A stretch of 64,000 bases of DNA from Tomocerus qinae (lineage: Eukaryota; Arthropoda; Collembola; Entomobryomorpha; Tomoceridae): the NCBI GenBank assembly GCA_020055645.1, contig CM034548.1, forward strand, positions 19,344,001 through 19,408,000, given 5' to 3'. Made by a program: the position numbers and the translations under genes. This document shows positions 1 through 12,012 of the stretch, piece by piece. Within the stretch, counting starts at the first letter, position 1. Each line of letters opens with the position of its first letter. Under the pieces are notes generated by a model. The model had not been told where the DNA came from. It saw nothing but the letters and a program-made list of their open reading frames with translations, and ran no database searches.

Positions 1-105
1 CGTATTATACTATTTGAAACTATTTCACATACGTATGTGTAACTCGATGACTCACTGTAAAGCTTGCTTTGCTTTCCTTCCACTCCGCTCACTCAGCCGG
101 AGCAA

Positions 106-215
106 AAAGCTCGGCGGAGTCTAAGCTGAAACTATAAACAAATTAGCAGGTGCCAAAGTTTGGCGGAGCCTAAGGTGCTATGAGACCTCCGATGCTATGA
201 GACCTCCGATGCTAT
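106..215. repeat. short direct repeats next to the minisatellite
   Basis: A 23-bp sequence containing GGCGGAG and CTAAG occurs at 106-128 and, with four to five differences, at 155-177. A 17-bp unit TGCTATGAGACCTCCGA is then repeated at 176-192 and 193-209, with the start of a third copy to 215. Together with the minisatellite this looks like the edge of a repetitive element. Confidence 0.8.
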
Positions 216-297
216 TGCACCACCAAAGACCTCTTCTTATTTAGTCCATTACGAATACAACCAACACCTGACTATTGTCGGAGCCCCATTTAAAATC

Positions 298-475
298 CTC
301 CGAATAAATCCGAGTTACTCCGAATAAATCCGAGTTACGTACTCCGAATAAATCCGAATTACTCCGAATAAATTCGAGTTATTCCGAATAAATTCGAGTT
401 ACTCCGAATAAATTCGAGTTACTCCGAATAAATCCGAGTTACTCCGAATAAATTCGAGCTATTCCGAATAAATTC
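298..475. repeat. 20-bp minisatellite, about 9 copies
   Basis: The unit CTCCGAATAAATTCGAGTTA (with C/T variants) is repeated head to tail with one 4-nt interruption (CGTA) after copy 2 and a degenerate last copy. Each unit contains an imperfect dyad: CTC(C)GAAT against ATTCGAG. Confidence 0.95.
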
Positions 476-1891
476 TATATTGATAGTCAATATTAATCTA
501 TTTTCAATTTATTAGCACTTTTTGACTTATTTTGCTACCTTATAAGTACACTTTTCACTGCTCTTTCAAAGAAATATTCGAAATGAAATAGGTGCAAATA
601 TTAAAATAAAATAAGCTTGGAAAACATGAAATCGCCATGTCAATCTTTAGACACGAAAGAGGCGCGATCTTGCGTTGGTTAGCTATAGAAAAGAGTTGTT
701 TTAAAACGAAGTCTGTGTCCCATAATTTTAAACCGGCAATGCATTTTGCATACTTTGCTTTCGGATATATCATATTGTAAGGCAAAACGAAAGGTTTTCC
801 TAAAGAACGGGAGTAAATATATAGTTAAACGTATAGAAAAGTTGCAAAAAGACAGTACGGATGTAAGGTGTGAAGAAGATATTGAAGCCTAGACCTAAAA
901 CTTTATGGTCAAAGTAGACATGAGGCTGGTATTATTAACAAAAAATATCTTCTTCAATTATGAAATTATCATCAAACCGCCATTCGAAATAAGCTAGATT
1001 CCTTTGTGTAAATTTATTCGCATTGTTGTTACGGCCAGGGTTTATTGACGTTGACGGGCTCGTATTATTATAACATCAGAACAAAAACACAATTCACATA
1101 AGATAATATGATCGTAATGTGGCTTATTAAATAGCATTTGACAACTTCTAATACAAATTGGTTATGCTATTTCGACAAACTTAAATTTTTTAGTAGAGCT
1201 GGGTTTACTTTTTTACTACCCTCTTGAATTTTTTGACTTTTGGCAGTTCGCACACCTTTTTGTAGAATTAAATAACAGTACTGGGTAACTAACTATTCTT
1301 TAAACATATTTATTCGTAAGTTGTACTCATAGAATTTGTACGTTTTTTCAAAATCCCAGGGGGAATCTTATTTTTCTGATTTAAAAGGGAGCTTTTTGGT
1401 GACTTTGTGGGATTTTTTTCAAAAATGGAGTCTTTCTTTTTTCTCTGCATTTGAAGCTTCTCTGCAGTTATTATTTTGGTTTAGGAAATTCTGTTTTATC
1501 AGGAAATTGGGGCTGAAGCTAATTATCCACCACTTAGCTGGGTTCATTAGTAGTAAAGAAAAGATTATCGATATTAATTTTATTACGCTTCACAGACAAT
1601 AGAGATGACCCTTGAAATGTTTCTCAGAAATAAATAAGTAGCATACTTTGAGAAAAAAATAATCTGTGTGCATAGTGCATTAATTATTTAATTTGAAACG
1701 TTTGGAATAAAATTTTAAAATGCCTTGAAGCGAAAGTCTTACTATGCCCCCTTCTATTTCCAATAGAGGTCGACTGTCGCTACGTTCCTGCATACAAAGA
1801 ACGCACCAATCTTTACTCTACATAAGCATAAAGTGGGGCATGCGCATGGGATTCTTTCATTATTCTTGCATAAATGTTTGTATCTATGTCC

Positions 1892-1945
1892 GTAATATTT
1901 TGTAATTAATGAGTAAGGGTAATATTTTGTAATTAATGAGCAAGG
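1892..1945. repeat. 27-bp tandem duplication
   Basis: Two adjacent copies (1892-1918 and 1919-1945) differ at one base (GAGTAAGG against GAGCAAGG). It appears to be a recent local duplication in non-coding DNA. Confidence 0.9.
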
Positions 1946-4900
1946 ACTAGGCTATCAGTAGAGTCCAATCAACGGTCTATGATATTCGGGCCAATGCGCA
2001 GTCGCTAGAAATTTACTGATTTCAACATTTTCTAGCACAATTTATGTGCTAGAATTCAACTAGTTAATAATATTTGTAATTATCTAATGCAATTTCTTAC
2101 TTTAGAGTTTAGGTAATGCAATATACCGATTGTTGTATGATTTTGCTTAGGAAACCATTAGCATAAGAAGTATATAAAATGCTCAAATCTAGGAAAACTT
2201 TAAATAAAAATCTTTTTGAAATTAAAGATGCGTGAAGCTCTGCTTTTCATTCCACGTCGTAAATGAATAATACTGCATGGGGATACATATTATGTAATGA
2301 TCTAAAAGTTGAAAGTATGCGTATCGCAGTAATAAAGGACTAATTAAAATGAAATAAATGATAATTAAATGAAATGGAGTCTGCATTCTATTTTCTGTAA
2401 CGGTTGGCATTTTGCCCATATGTTGATAGCCTGTTAGTTGCGTAGAAAGAAATAGGTTTAAGGATGTATATGGAATTAGCCTAACAACGTACGTGCGAGT
2501 GATTAATTTATTTACTTGTTTGACTTTACAATTAATTGAGTACAAGTACAATATTTTAATAATAAATAAGATGCGAATGAGCTGTGTGGGATGTGACTTG
2601 ACTGCCACGAATTATGAGTTGGTAAGTATAACTTTATGGTACAATATCATGTCTGTCATACTTTTTTATCTATAAAGTAATACGATACACTAGATGTAAT
2701 TTATAGTAGGTAGGTATTTATTTTATGTATGTATAATAATATGTGGATTGTATTGTTTATTTATGTAAGAATCTACAATAATATCTACAAGTACATTCGA
2801 TTGTATTGCTAGTACATTTACATAAAAATTGACAAGTGAGAGAGAATTACGAGTACAGTGGTATAGCAGGATTGGATTTGTTTTTATACAATGAGTAACC
2901 ACAAAATGATTCTAAAGCTGTGCGTAGGCAATAAAACCTACTACTGGTAATAAATACTATGTACAATAATAGTGTAATTATAATAGTAGCTACTTAATTA
3001 AGTGGTAAGCTGGTATGTATGGTATAATAAGTAAATGCGGACTACGATCTTACAACAACAATCAATTAAGGTAAGACAAATGTATGCAATGAACGTATCC
3101 TGTTTTTGTGACAATGTAGGTATACTATATCTACGAATTGTACATAACATTATTCTTACTTGTACCTGATTGTAATTATTCCTATTCTGTACAGTCATCA
3201 AGATGCATTTTAATAATACAGATAATACAATAATAAAGCAAGTACTTATACGTATAGGTAATAAGTATGTAGTACAACAGGACAGTACAGTGCAGCACAA
3301 CGCACGGTATAACATTGGGCATGTACAATGCTCATGCGACAATCTTTAATTACAGGTGAATCTTCAATAAGTTACAAGCATTGCAAGGTAAATGCATATA
3401 ATATATCAGATGAGTCACGTTATCTTATTATTATGTTTTATAAATATTATATCGAATCACACAAGACATGATACTCGAAGAGAATAAAAAAAGTCTCAAT
3501 TCTCACGCGACTCTGAAATACATACACAAAGGTGTCACTATAATATTTTACACATACCCACACCAGACTCATCCACTCAACAACGACTATTATACTCACA
3601 TTCACACTAAACTAGTAAAAAATAGATGCTGCTCGATCACTTTTCAATCTGATTTCAATTAATCCCTGTGCTATGGATTCACAACATAAGTAGTCAAAGT
3701 AAGTTGAAAGTTGAAACATTTATATCTATGTACACACTAAGATCATAGGAGTTTTTACTTATCAGCTAATAAGGTCAACTGTATACGAAAGGAACGAATC
3801 ATTATGATTTTATATGTATGTACTAACACATATTTATTGATGGATGTGGGTAGCTATTGTATGGATGTAGTAGTAGTAATTATGTATAATATGTATGTGG
3901 TAATATTTGTGTTTCTTCGGGCATTAGACGATAGAAATAGATATTATTATTACAGACGTTGATAATAAAAAGTTCCAGTTACATAAGGAATCTTGTTTTA
4001 ACTACACTCTATCTATTCTTTATAATTACTTTAAGATGTTTGATATTAAACTATTTTTGTGGATATCCTGTATAATATTACATTAAATCCTGTATAATAT
4101 GTATAATTTTAGATTAAATGTGGTCGTATTCAATCATGGGTTATAATATAGTAATTGTAGGTAACTCAATCAATTAGCTGTCAAAAGTGTTTATTCGAGA
4201 TAGAAGTTTTAGACATTTCCTAAATTTTGTTTTCATCTTTGCACGAATATTTATAGGATAATATAATTAATGTATTTTGTATCAATAATTATGCATTAAC
4301 TAGTACCCTTCGGTTGGATGATTTACTGATGCGAACTTCAATTTTCAGTACATTTTTACGATTTTGTTTGCTAATTATGTAAATTCAAAGTTGTTGGTAG
4401 GTTTGCTCTATTTACCACTACATATTATCATGTAAATGACCGCTTCCTGTAAGTCTACAACTATTAATTTCCACGTTTCTCACTCGTCTCAATTCCCTTA
4501 CCTAAAATTGTACACTGATACCAATAACAAATGATACATTATAAATACAAATGTTTCCGTAGATTAAATAGGCTCGATATTGTATTCAACACTGTCTTTA
4601 CTACTGATAGAATTATTTATAATTACGCATGTATTTGTAAGCATGTGTCAAAAGTTGATAGTATTACTTATATATAATATAATATGTATTTAAACTATTT
4701 GTATTTACCTAATTATCATTTTTTCAATGATATTGAACCTTGGTATACGTCAAACTTTGGAATAAGTAAAAATCATACGGAGTACAATTTCAATAATACA
4801 CACCCTATAATAGTATACTAGTTTATTTATCACCTATAGATATTTGGTTCTAAATATTCATAATTACAAAATAGCTTAAAGGTATAAAGGACCAGCAATC

Positions 4901-7797
4901 ACTCTCTCTCGACTAATTATCATGGTATAATAGATTGAAGAAAATGCAAATGAGCATTGTGAAGTTGGGTATACAAGTTATAAGTATATTACACAGATGA
5001 TTTATAAAGAATATATTATATCCTTGTGAGCAGTAATAATGATTGGTTTCTTCTCAACTAAATTATAATTAATAATAATCAACTATTAACAGTATCCCAA
5101 CAAAAAACAGTTTCTTATAGCTATTATATAATTGATACTACTGGTTTATTATTATTATATTCAGGATTTTGACCACCACACTGTTTGATTAGAGTAGTAT
5201 ATCTACTATCATACAAATAAAATGTATTAAGTCACGTATTGGATTGTATCAACTATTATACCTACACTGTATATAATGAAATGTTTCCCTGCAAGTATTA
5301 AATTATTATCCGAGTACAATTATTTATTCAAAATGGTAACAGTTACTGGTTTAACAAAATCCTTCAGACACCGAAAGGGTAAAACTATTATAGAATTAAT
5401 TAAAAACATTTAGAAGCCCGTGTGAGTTTACTCTTGGCAATTATATAAAATGTATGGCTTGGCAAAAACCAAATTACATACTTCTGTTCTTCCACTACTT
5501 TTCTCAAAATTTTATAAAACAAATCATGGTTGTTGTTTTCTCCAAGATATTATTCAAATATTGAGCCAATTATATTGAAATACCAAAAACATGGTACTTA
5601 TACTGAAAATAAGGAAAATTACAGATTAAAGGAAGAAGCATTATTATCACAGAGGTATGTACAGGTGACATGTCTTACAAAATGCTTATTATGATATTTA
5701 TTAGGCTTTCTACCCTCTGAAATATTTATTGAACGAAATCTCTAAAAAAACAATTGTCTTCCATTGCCCCATCGTTTTAAGATTATTCCGTGTTGGGTAA
5801 TTGTAATTAATTATTATTTAAAAAATGCCACATAACAAAATCCGTTAGGATACTATAAACTAATACCGAAATGCTGTTGAATGTGTTAATGAGTTGAAAA
5901 TGGCTGGTGTGATTTGTATATTTTTTGAAGTCAGTCAGAAATGTACCAACACAGAAGTAACAGGTCTTTAGTTTATATTCTATCGTTGTCACTACGAGAA
6001 TGATTAGTAGTAATAGAACTAATTTATCTATACAGTATTCAATAGGTGTAAAAATCGTCGATGTTAACAAATAAGTTTGGTCTTTTATGTTGCTCATAAA
6101 TCTCAAGATTTGCTTTTTCCACTTGGAAAGGGAAGAACGATGGCATGCAAAATAAAAAATGCTACAGAAATTCACTTTCTTGGCATATTTCTATTAATGA
6201 AGATCTGATTTATTTTGGATATTTCCTTCCGTCATTTTCTGTACTGTGTTTCTACTATTATTAAACTGTTGTACCCATTTTAATCTCCTGTCAATTTACC
6301 AGTTACATCTGAATTGAGGAAACTATAATAAAATGTACAGATAGCTACTAAATACTAATAATAATAAGTATAAAAAGATATCGTATTTGCGAATGCAAAC
6401 GCATAGAGATAAAATTGCTTATTGCATTGCGTAATGAAAGTCTACGTCGGTTGTGATAGTCAAAAATAGTAGCATTACTAAAAATAGCTCAATAAGATGA
6501 ATAATAACAGATGAAAGTCTTAAAATCAGATCTCTATAGCTTATTCTGCACATGATACATCTACATACTTGTACCGCTACCGGCTGTCTTGCATAGGAAA
6601 TTAACTGCACATCTTCCTATAAACTATCACAAACTGTTAAAGCCTATTTAAAGGAAATGAACCTCTCTCACAGTGGTCTAGCTCTGAATTTGTCACTTTG
6701 TAGTTTGTTTCTCCATTTGATTTGATAGAGAATGAGAGTATAGAGATAGAAAATGCAGACCTATTAAACTATGTCGTTTCGGACCACTCTGTTCTCCTGT
6801 GGAGTTTTCTACCAAATACCTTGAAATTTGAGCATTGGACGAGAAATTAATCTGAAGCTGCATGGAATTTATACGAATTCATAAGAAATTAGGGGATTGA
6901 AATAATTCTGAAGATGTTAAATACATATACGGATAGGAAATTCCAATTGTTAAAATAAATTCTCAATAACAGATACAAAGGTCGAAGAGACAGATTTTTA
7001 CTTAATTTAAATATTTTATATATCTAAATATTGAATAGTAAAAATTACGAATGTGATTATATTGTGATAGAGTAAACGACAAATTGGCACAACATCATCT
7101 TCACTCATTAATCCGTTTATCTACTATGAAGATCTAGCTAATCAATATTAAAAAAGTTGTACGATTGGGTAGCTTAAACGACAATGCTCACTTACGTATA
7201 CAATTATGATAACAAGTAGTAATTAAATATAATAATATTATTATGTACTATACAATTATATTCCTACATTCGTATTGAGATTATTAATTGGTAAGAGGGA
7301 AATGAAACTGAAAGTGGACAAACTTGAAGCATAGAATAATAATCTTGGCTCTAATTGCATAAGTCATAAATAAAATATTTGATTGTGTAGTATTTATGTC
7401 ATGTCATGTGTCAGTTAGATTTAATGTAGTAGTGTTAGTGCTAATGTGTATAAAATGTAGATTTAATATGCTTTCTCAATTAGCAGTGCAATATCTGTGT
7501 ACCAATAAAAACTCCTTTCTGTATCTGGAATAGGCCAAATTATGGGGTGTCTAGATAGATAGCATGCATAATCTCTGTGGATAGGATGCACTTGTCCTCA
7601 CTCACTGTCAAAAGAGAATTGAAAGTTGGAAGGATGAAAATTAACTGTTATTGGTGAAGATTGGAGGATCAAAGTATGATAACTAACAACCAGCTTTGGA
7701 AAATGGATGAATTATCTAAACTAAATCAAGACTGAATGTTAAATTGGACAAAATTAAAAGAAAACCTTGAAGCGGTGCAGAGCCGAGTTTGTCTTTG

Positions 7798-7814
7798 TCT
7801 CTCTCTCTCTCTCT
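7798..7814. repeat. CT dinucleotide microsatellite
   Basis: A pure CT run in otherwise unremarkable non-coding sequence. Confidence 0.85.
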
Positions 7815-8734
7815 GGCTCTGTCTGACATCATTCAATGATATGATACATTTATTTAAGTACCTTCCTACTCATTTATTGTCGGTGAGTAAAAAGTCAGTC
7901 AACTTCAGTTTGACACAAAATCAAAGATGAGACAAGTGTTACTAATCGAAGTTAATGTTTCATATCTCGTATTATAAATTAGGAACAAAGTAAGTTTAAT
8001 GTCTTCTATGGTATAACGTCTTCTATATGCTTGCCATTTAATAACTTGTACAATGTGCTATTTAATCACGTTTCCTTTAAATAATACTTAGTAATTGACC
8101 TCCCTTCCCTTCAATCACGTCATGACAATTTTTTCTTTTCGCTGACTAACTTCTAATGCCATATCCCATAACAATTAAATTTTAAATTACAACCAAAGTG
8201 TGTTGTTATAGATATTTGTATAGTCATCCACTGACATAGACTGGTACAAGAAACCAATATTCTAATGATGAAAAGCATAAAAATGTACGTCTTAAAGGTT
8301 TAAGTTCTTGTGTATGATATTATAGTGATTACAAAAGGATTTTGAGTAGAATATTAAAAATGACTATAATATTAATGTGTGGTTTTGTCTCATTGGATTT
8401 GTGTTGGGTGCATGAAGGTGAGCAATAAGAGGACAGCAGTCAATAATTGAATAGACACAATGCTGTAAGTAGCGTGTAAGGTAAATAGCATAACATAAAT
8501 AGCTATGTACATAAAAGTTATGCATGGTGGTTACATTGTAGTTATAATTAGCATTGGTATTATTCAGTTCTGGACACAAGACACAACAAAGTGCGATTAT
8601 TATAGGAGACCAAAAATGTTACTGTTTCTCTACTGCCGAGATAAATACTGCTGTAGACGAGAATGGACCTGCTGCTCTCTTTTCGGTGATTTAAAAATGT
8701 GAATAATATGAGATAAGATTATAAGTATATGAAA

Positions 8735-8856
8735 TACCGTAAAAGCTCTATTGTAAGATAATGATTTATGAAAGAAAAGTCTAGTTCGGGGCGGTTTGAC
8801 ACAGATATAAATTTTTGTAATCCATTTCCCCAGGTTTTAATAAAACTTTTACGGTA
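8735..8856. mobile_element. short inverted-repeat element, MITE-like
   Basis: Perfect 11-bp terminal inverted repeats, TACCGTAAAAG at 8735-8745 and CTTTTACGGTA at 8846-8856, bound 122 bp with a short GC-richer core (TTCGGGGCGG). No coding capacity and no clear target-site duplication were seen. Non-autonomous DNA elements often look like this; a chance hairpin is the alternative. Confidence 0.5.
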
Positions 8857-9700
8857 GCACATTACAGACAGAGAGACATATTGAATAAAAATAAGCTAGA
8901 TAAAATTAAAATACAAACAAGGTACATAGGTACTTACTTATGCATAGAAATTGAGTATATTACGTTGTACAGGTACTATATAGATAAGTATAGTAGAATA
9001 AATGGAAGTAATGACGAGCTTTGTTCAGAAGGAACAAAGAAAAGAGGACAGGGGAAGAATGATATTACGTAGTGAATGAGGTATTAAATCCTTAGTAATT
9101 TAGTTATTGTATTGACATTGACATGATGATCACACAACTATTTTTAACACCCACATCATATTAAGTATTTAATAATGTCTATATACTTAATCTTAGAGTA
9201 GTTAGTGTCAATGAAATGTGAGGGCGGATATCTACACACAAGACAAGACAAGATGGACAAGAAGTTGATGTGCAAGCAAACAATTAAGAGACTGACAACG
9301 AATTGAAATACGATGCGATATTTATTTTTAGTGTTGAGCTGAGGTGACCTGACTTAACATGATCATGCTGTTCGTATAAATGTGTTTTGTATGTTGTTGA
9401 TACTGATTACTGACCATTGAATTAGTTAGTGGTGTGTATACATTATAATAATTCAGTTGTAAACTTGTAGTAAGATTTTGCAGGGTGTCCTGCACAATTA
9501 TCATAATAACAGTAGTAAAATAGTCGAGTGAGATGGAAATTGAATAAACTGAGGGAAGAATTAAGGACTGTTAAGTATGTAATGTTTGTGTAGAGTTAAG
9601 TTAGTGAAGTCAAGTGAGAGTGCGAACACGGAGTGTGGAGCTGAGACTGGACTTGGACTGGACATTTTTTACAGCTATATTATGTATATCGTAATGTATC

Positions 9701-9717
9701 AATAATAATAATAATAA
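9701..9717. repeat. ATA trinucleotide microsatellite
   Basis: An uninterrupted AAT/ATA run in the region 3' of cut. Confidence 0.9.
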
Positions 9718-10152
9718 CATTATTAAAAGTATAGTTTATATAGGTCAGGATGCAGTCAGGGTAACTTCTCATATTGTATACAATCGATTCGAATTGGATA
9801 ACTATCGTTATGGTATAATGTGGGGAGGAGATCTTGTTGCATCTCCTCCGCACAAACTTGCACAGCTAAATGTAGTACACATGTACAGGTATGTATTACT
9901 CGTATAATAATATGTCGTAGTTTATAACAAACCTATAATAATCATAATTTAGTTACAATTAATAATAATTAACAATACTAAACGTTGTTCAATGATAAAA
10001 TTAATACTTCTACACTACTAACTCTTACTACTGAACTACTGACATGACGTTTGTTTATAGTACACAGTAATAATAATTTATAGCATATTAAATATAGTAG
10101 TAAGTAGCTACTACGTCTAAAGCAGTGGTATTGGATTTATAATATGGTAAAT

Positions 10153-10255
10153 TATAATAATAATAATAATAACAATTCTAGCTGTATATTTACACTAAGT
10201 ATATAATAATAATAACACATAATAATAATAGCAATGATAATAATAATAATAATAA
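10153..10255. repeat. compound ATA microsatellite cluster
   Basis: Several ATA runs (10153-10172, 10201-10215, 10220-10230, 10236-10255) are separated by short unique sequence. Confidence 0.9.
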
Positions 10256-11196
10256 CCGTCAGTATAGCAACAGCAACAATGATAGTTCACTTTCCAAACT
10301 GAAGGGCTCTTTTCTATGTATGTCATATTTAGTACAAGTTATACTTAAGTGTACTTAAAGTCACACTCACCGGAGAATATTGAATATTTCCATCACAAAT
10401 CAGACAATAGAAATATTTAACATCGTTGTTACAAATTACACAACTAGAAAACATTTTGTTTTACATAAGAGCTTAATCATACGTAAATTAAAGTGTCTAT
10501 TCCATGTACCTAGATTAATAATAAGTATAATAAATTGAGTACGAGACTGCACGGACTATTCATCTTTAAATGCTATACTAGAGTAATAAATGCTAGCCAC
10601 TACACAATAAACTAATACTATGTAACGTATGTCTATGCCTACTCGACTAAGTCTACGGGTAAAGTCATGAATATCACAAAATTAGATAACGTTGCATTGT
10701 CTGTGCTCAGTTTGAGTACGACGAATGCAAGTCAGGCTGTAAATCAAAAATGGTGGTGATCGTTATAATTTATGTACCTATTAGTTTTAGCAAACGAATC
10801 CAAAGAAGAGAACGCATCATAATACAATGTCGCTTCCACCTGGCTAATCTACCAAATTCACGTACGTACGATATCCTTATGTAGCTACACTACAACTTTT
10901 GGGAGCAATGAGTGAGAGAATGGAGACTCTCTACTTAAATATATCTGTGAGACGTCCCTCTGATTGAGTTTTCTTGCTGAAATGTGTTTGGAGGAGAGGT
11001 GACCTGATTTTCGTAGCCGTTGCGTTGCGTTGCCCAAAGTGTCAATGGAAAATGGAGCTATAACAGTATATGAATTGAACTACTATACATACATATATAT
11101 TTATATAGTATATAAACTCAGAGTTTCCCAAGTAGCACTAGCTAGTATTCAGATAATTATTTCCAGTGAGATGTTGCTGAATGTCCACTCGTATCA

Positions 11197-11202
11197 TTTA
11201 TT
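11197..11202 (-). promoter_or_regulatory. candidate polyadenylation signal AATAAA for cut
   Basis: This is the first AATAAA I found on the minus strand after the stop codon, about 360 nt downstream. It implies a short 3' UTR. AATAAA is common by chance in such AT-rich DNA, and cut transcripts elsewhere can have long 3' UTRs. Confidence 0.3.
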
Positions 11203-11563
11203 TGACTCGTTCGTTCCGTAGTATAAATACTACTATAGTACCTACTGCATAATTTTATAGTGTACCTACTACCCTACAAACATATTAGTGTGTAGGCTCG
11301 CTTACACATTTTTCAACGGACATAGTAATATGTGAACCTGTCAGTCAATATTAAAACTACATTGCACTCATAAGGTTTGTGTACATTACACCGTCTCGTC
11401 ATTTTATATATCCCCTTAATTACGGAAACACTGGCCATGTAAAAAGACTCGGAGAAGCTGAACGTGTGAGATGATTCAGAGACGAAAAGACTCCCTACTT
11501 ATACAGTTCCTTCTCTCTGATTACAATAATACATCACTTGAAAGAAACGGTCGAGAGAAAATT

Positions 11564-12012
11564 CTAGTCTGTGTCTTCATTTTCGCTTTTGTAGTCTGCA
11601 CTGCTGCACTGTCTCAGTCCGGGATCTTCTGTCTCCATTTTGATAGATTTCGTGTCAGCACCTTTATGGTTTCCTTCTTCGGACTCTTCGCCCTTTGCGC
11701 TGTCTCCGCCTTTGGTCCTCAATGATTTCATCTTGTCCTCCATGTCCCTCTCATCATCACTCTTCGTCCCCGAATATTCCTCCGACTCTGTTTTGAACCT
11801 CATTTTCGGTGGCTCAGCAGGAGAAGTGGGCTCGACTCTTAGCGTGTCTTTGTTGACTCCTTTCCCGTAATTCAAAGGGTTCTGAAGGACACACACTCCG
11901 TTGATGAGGACTTCTTCATCGTCTGAGTCGTCATGCCAGGATGGATTGAACCATTGCGGGGCCACCGGCTTTCTTCGAGAGGACCCGGAGCCACACGCTA
12001 CTCCACTCTTGT
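11564..12012 (-). CDS. cut: cut exon 15: conserved C-terminal tail and stop
   Basis: 449 nt including the stop; acceptor ttgtatttgcag. It codes [17 protein letters not shown], then [20 protein letters not shown]. Both blocks match the fly Cut C-terminus as I recall it (SSRRKPAAPQWVNP; RIINGVCVMQ). A Glu/Asp/Ser/Lys-rich tail follows with two psi-KxE SUMO-like sites, FKTE (K1320) and IKME (K1371). Fly has IKQE in a similar place. Plus-strand ORFs across this exon are shadows. Confidence 0.94.

Larger units (their letters stand above)
1..11196. other. intergenic sequence 3' of cut, no gene supported
   Basis: It contains only short open frames (up to about 128 codons) without recognisable motifs, paired splice sites or codon bias. 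Contents I can name are the left-edge repeats, the 27-bp duplication, the microsatellites, the inverted-repeat element and frequent TAGGTA/TACCTA hexamers. Regulatory elements of cut could lie here unseen. Confidence 0.7.

Noticed and set aside
1336-1602. 88-codon plus-strand frame near the left-edge repeats, considered as a transposon remnant
   Set aside because: No transposase or reverse-transcriptase motif is visible and the frame opens with TTG; not enough to call an element.
2222-2608. 128-codon minus-strand frame in the 3' flank
   Set aside because: No motif and overlapped by another frame on the opposite strand; looks like chance.
5807-6175. 122-codon minus-strand frame in the 3' flank
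   Set aside because: Hydrophobic low-complexity translation without family features; consistent with chance.
11471-11870. Plus-strand frames of 76-84 codons over the last cut exon
   Set aside because: They are antisense shadows of the conserved C-terminal exon; the low-complexity Ser/Phe content mirrors its acidic codons.
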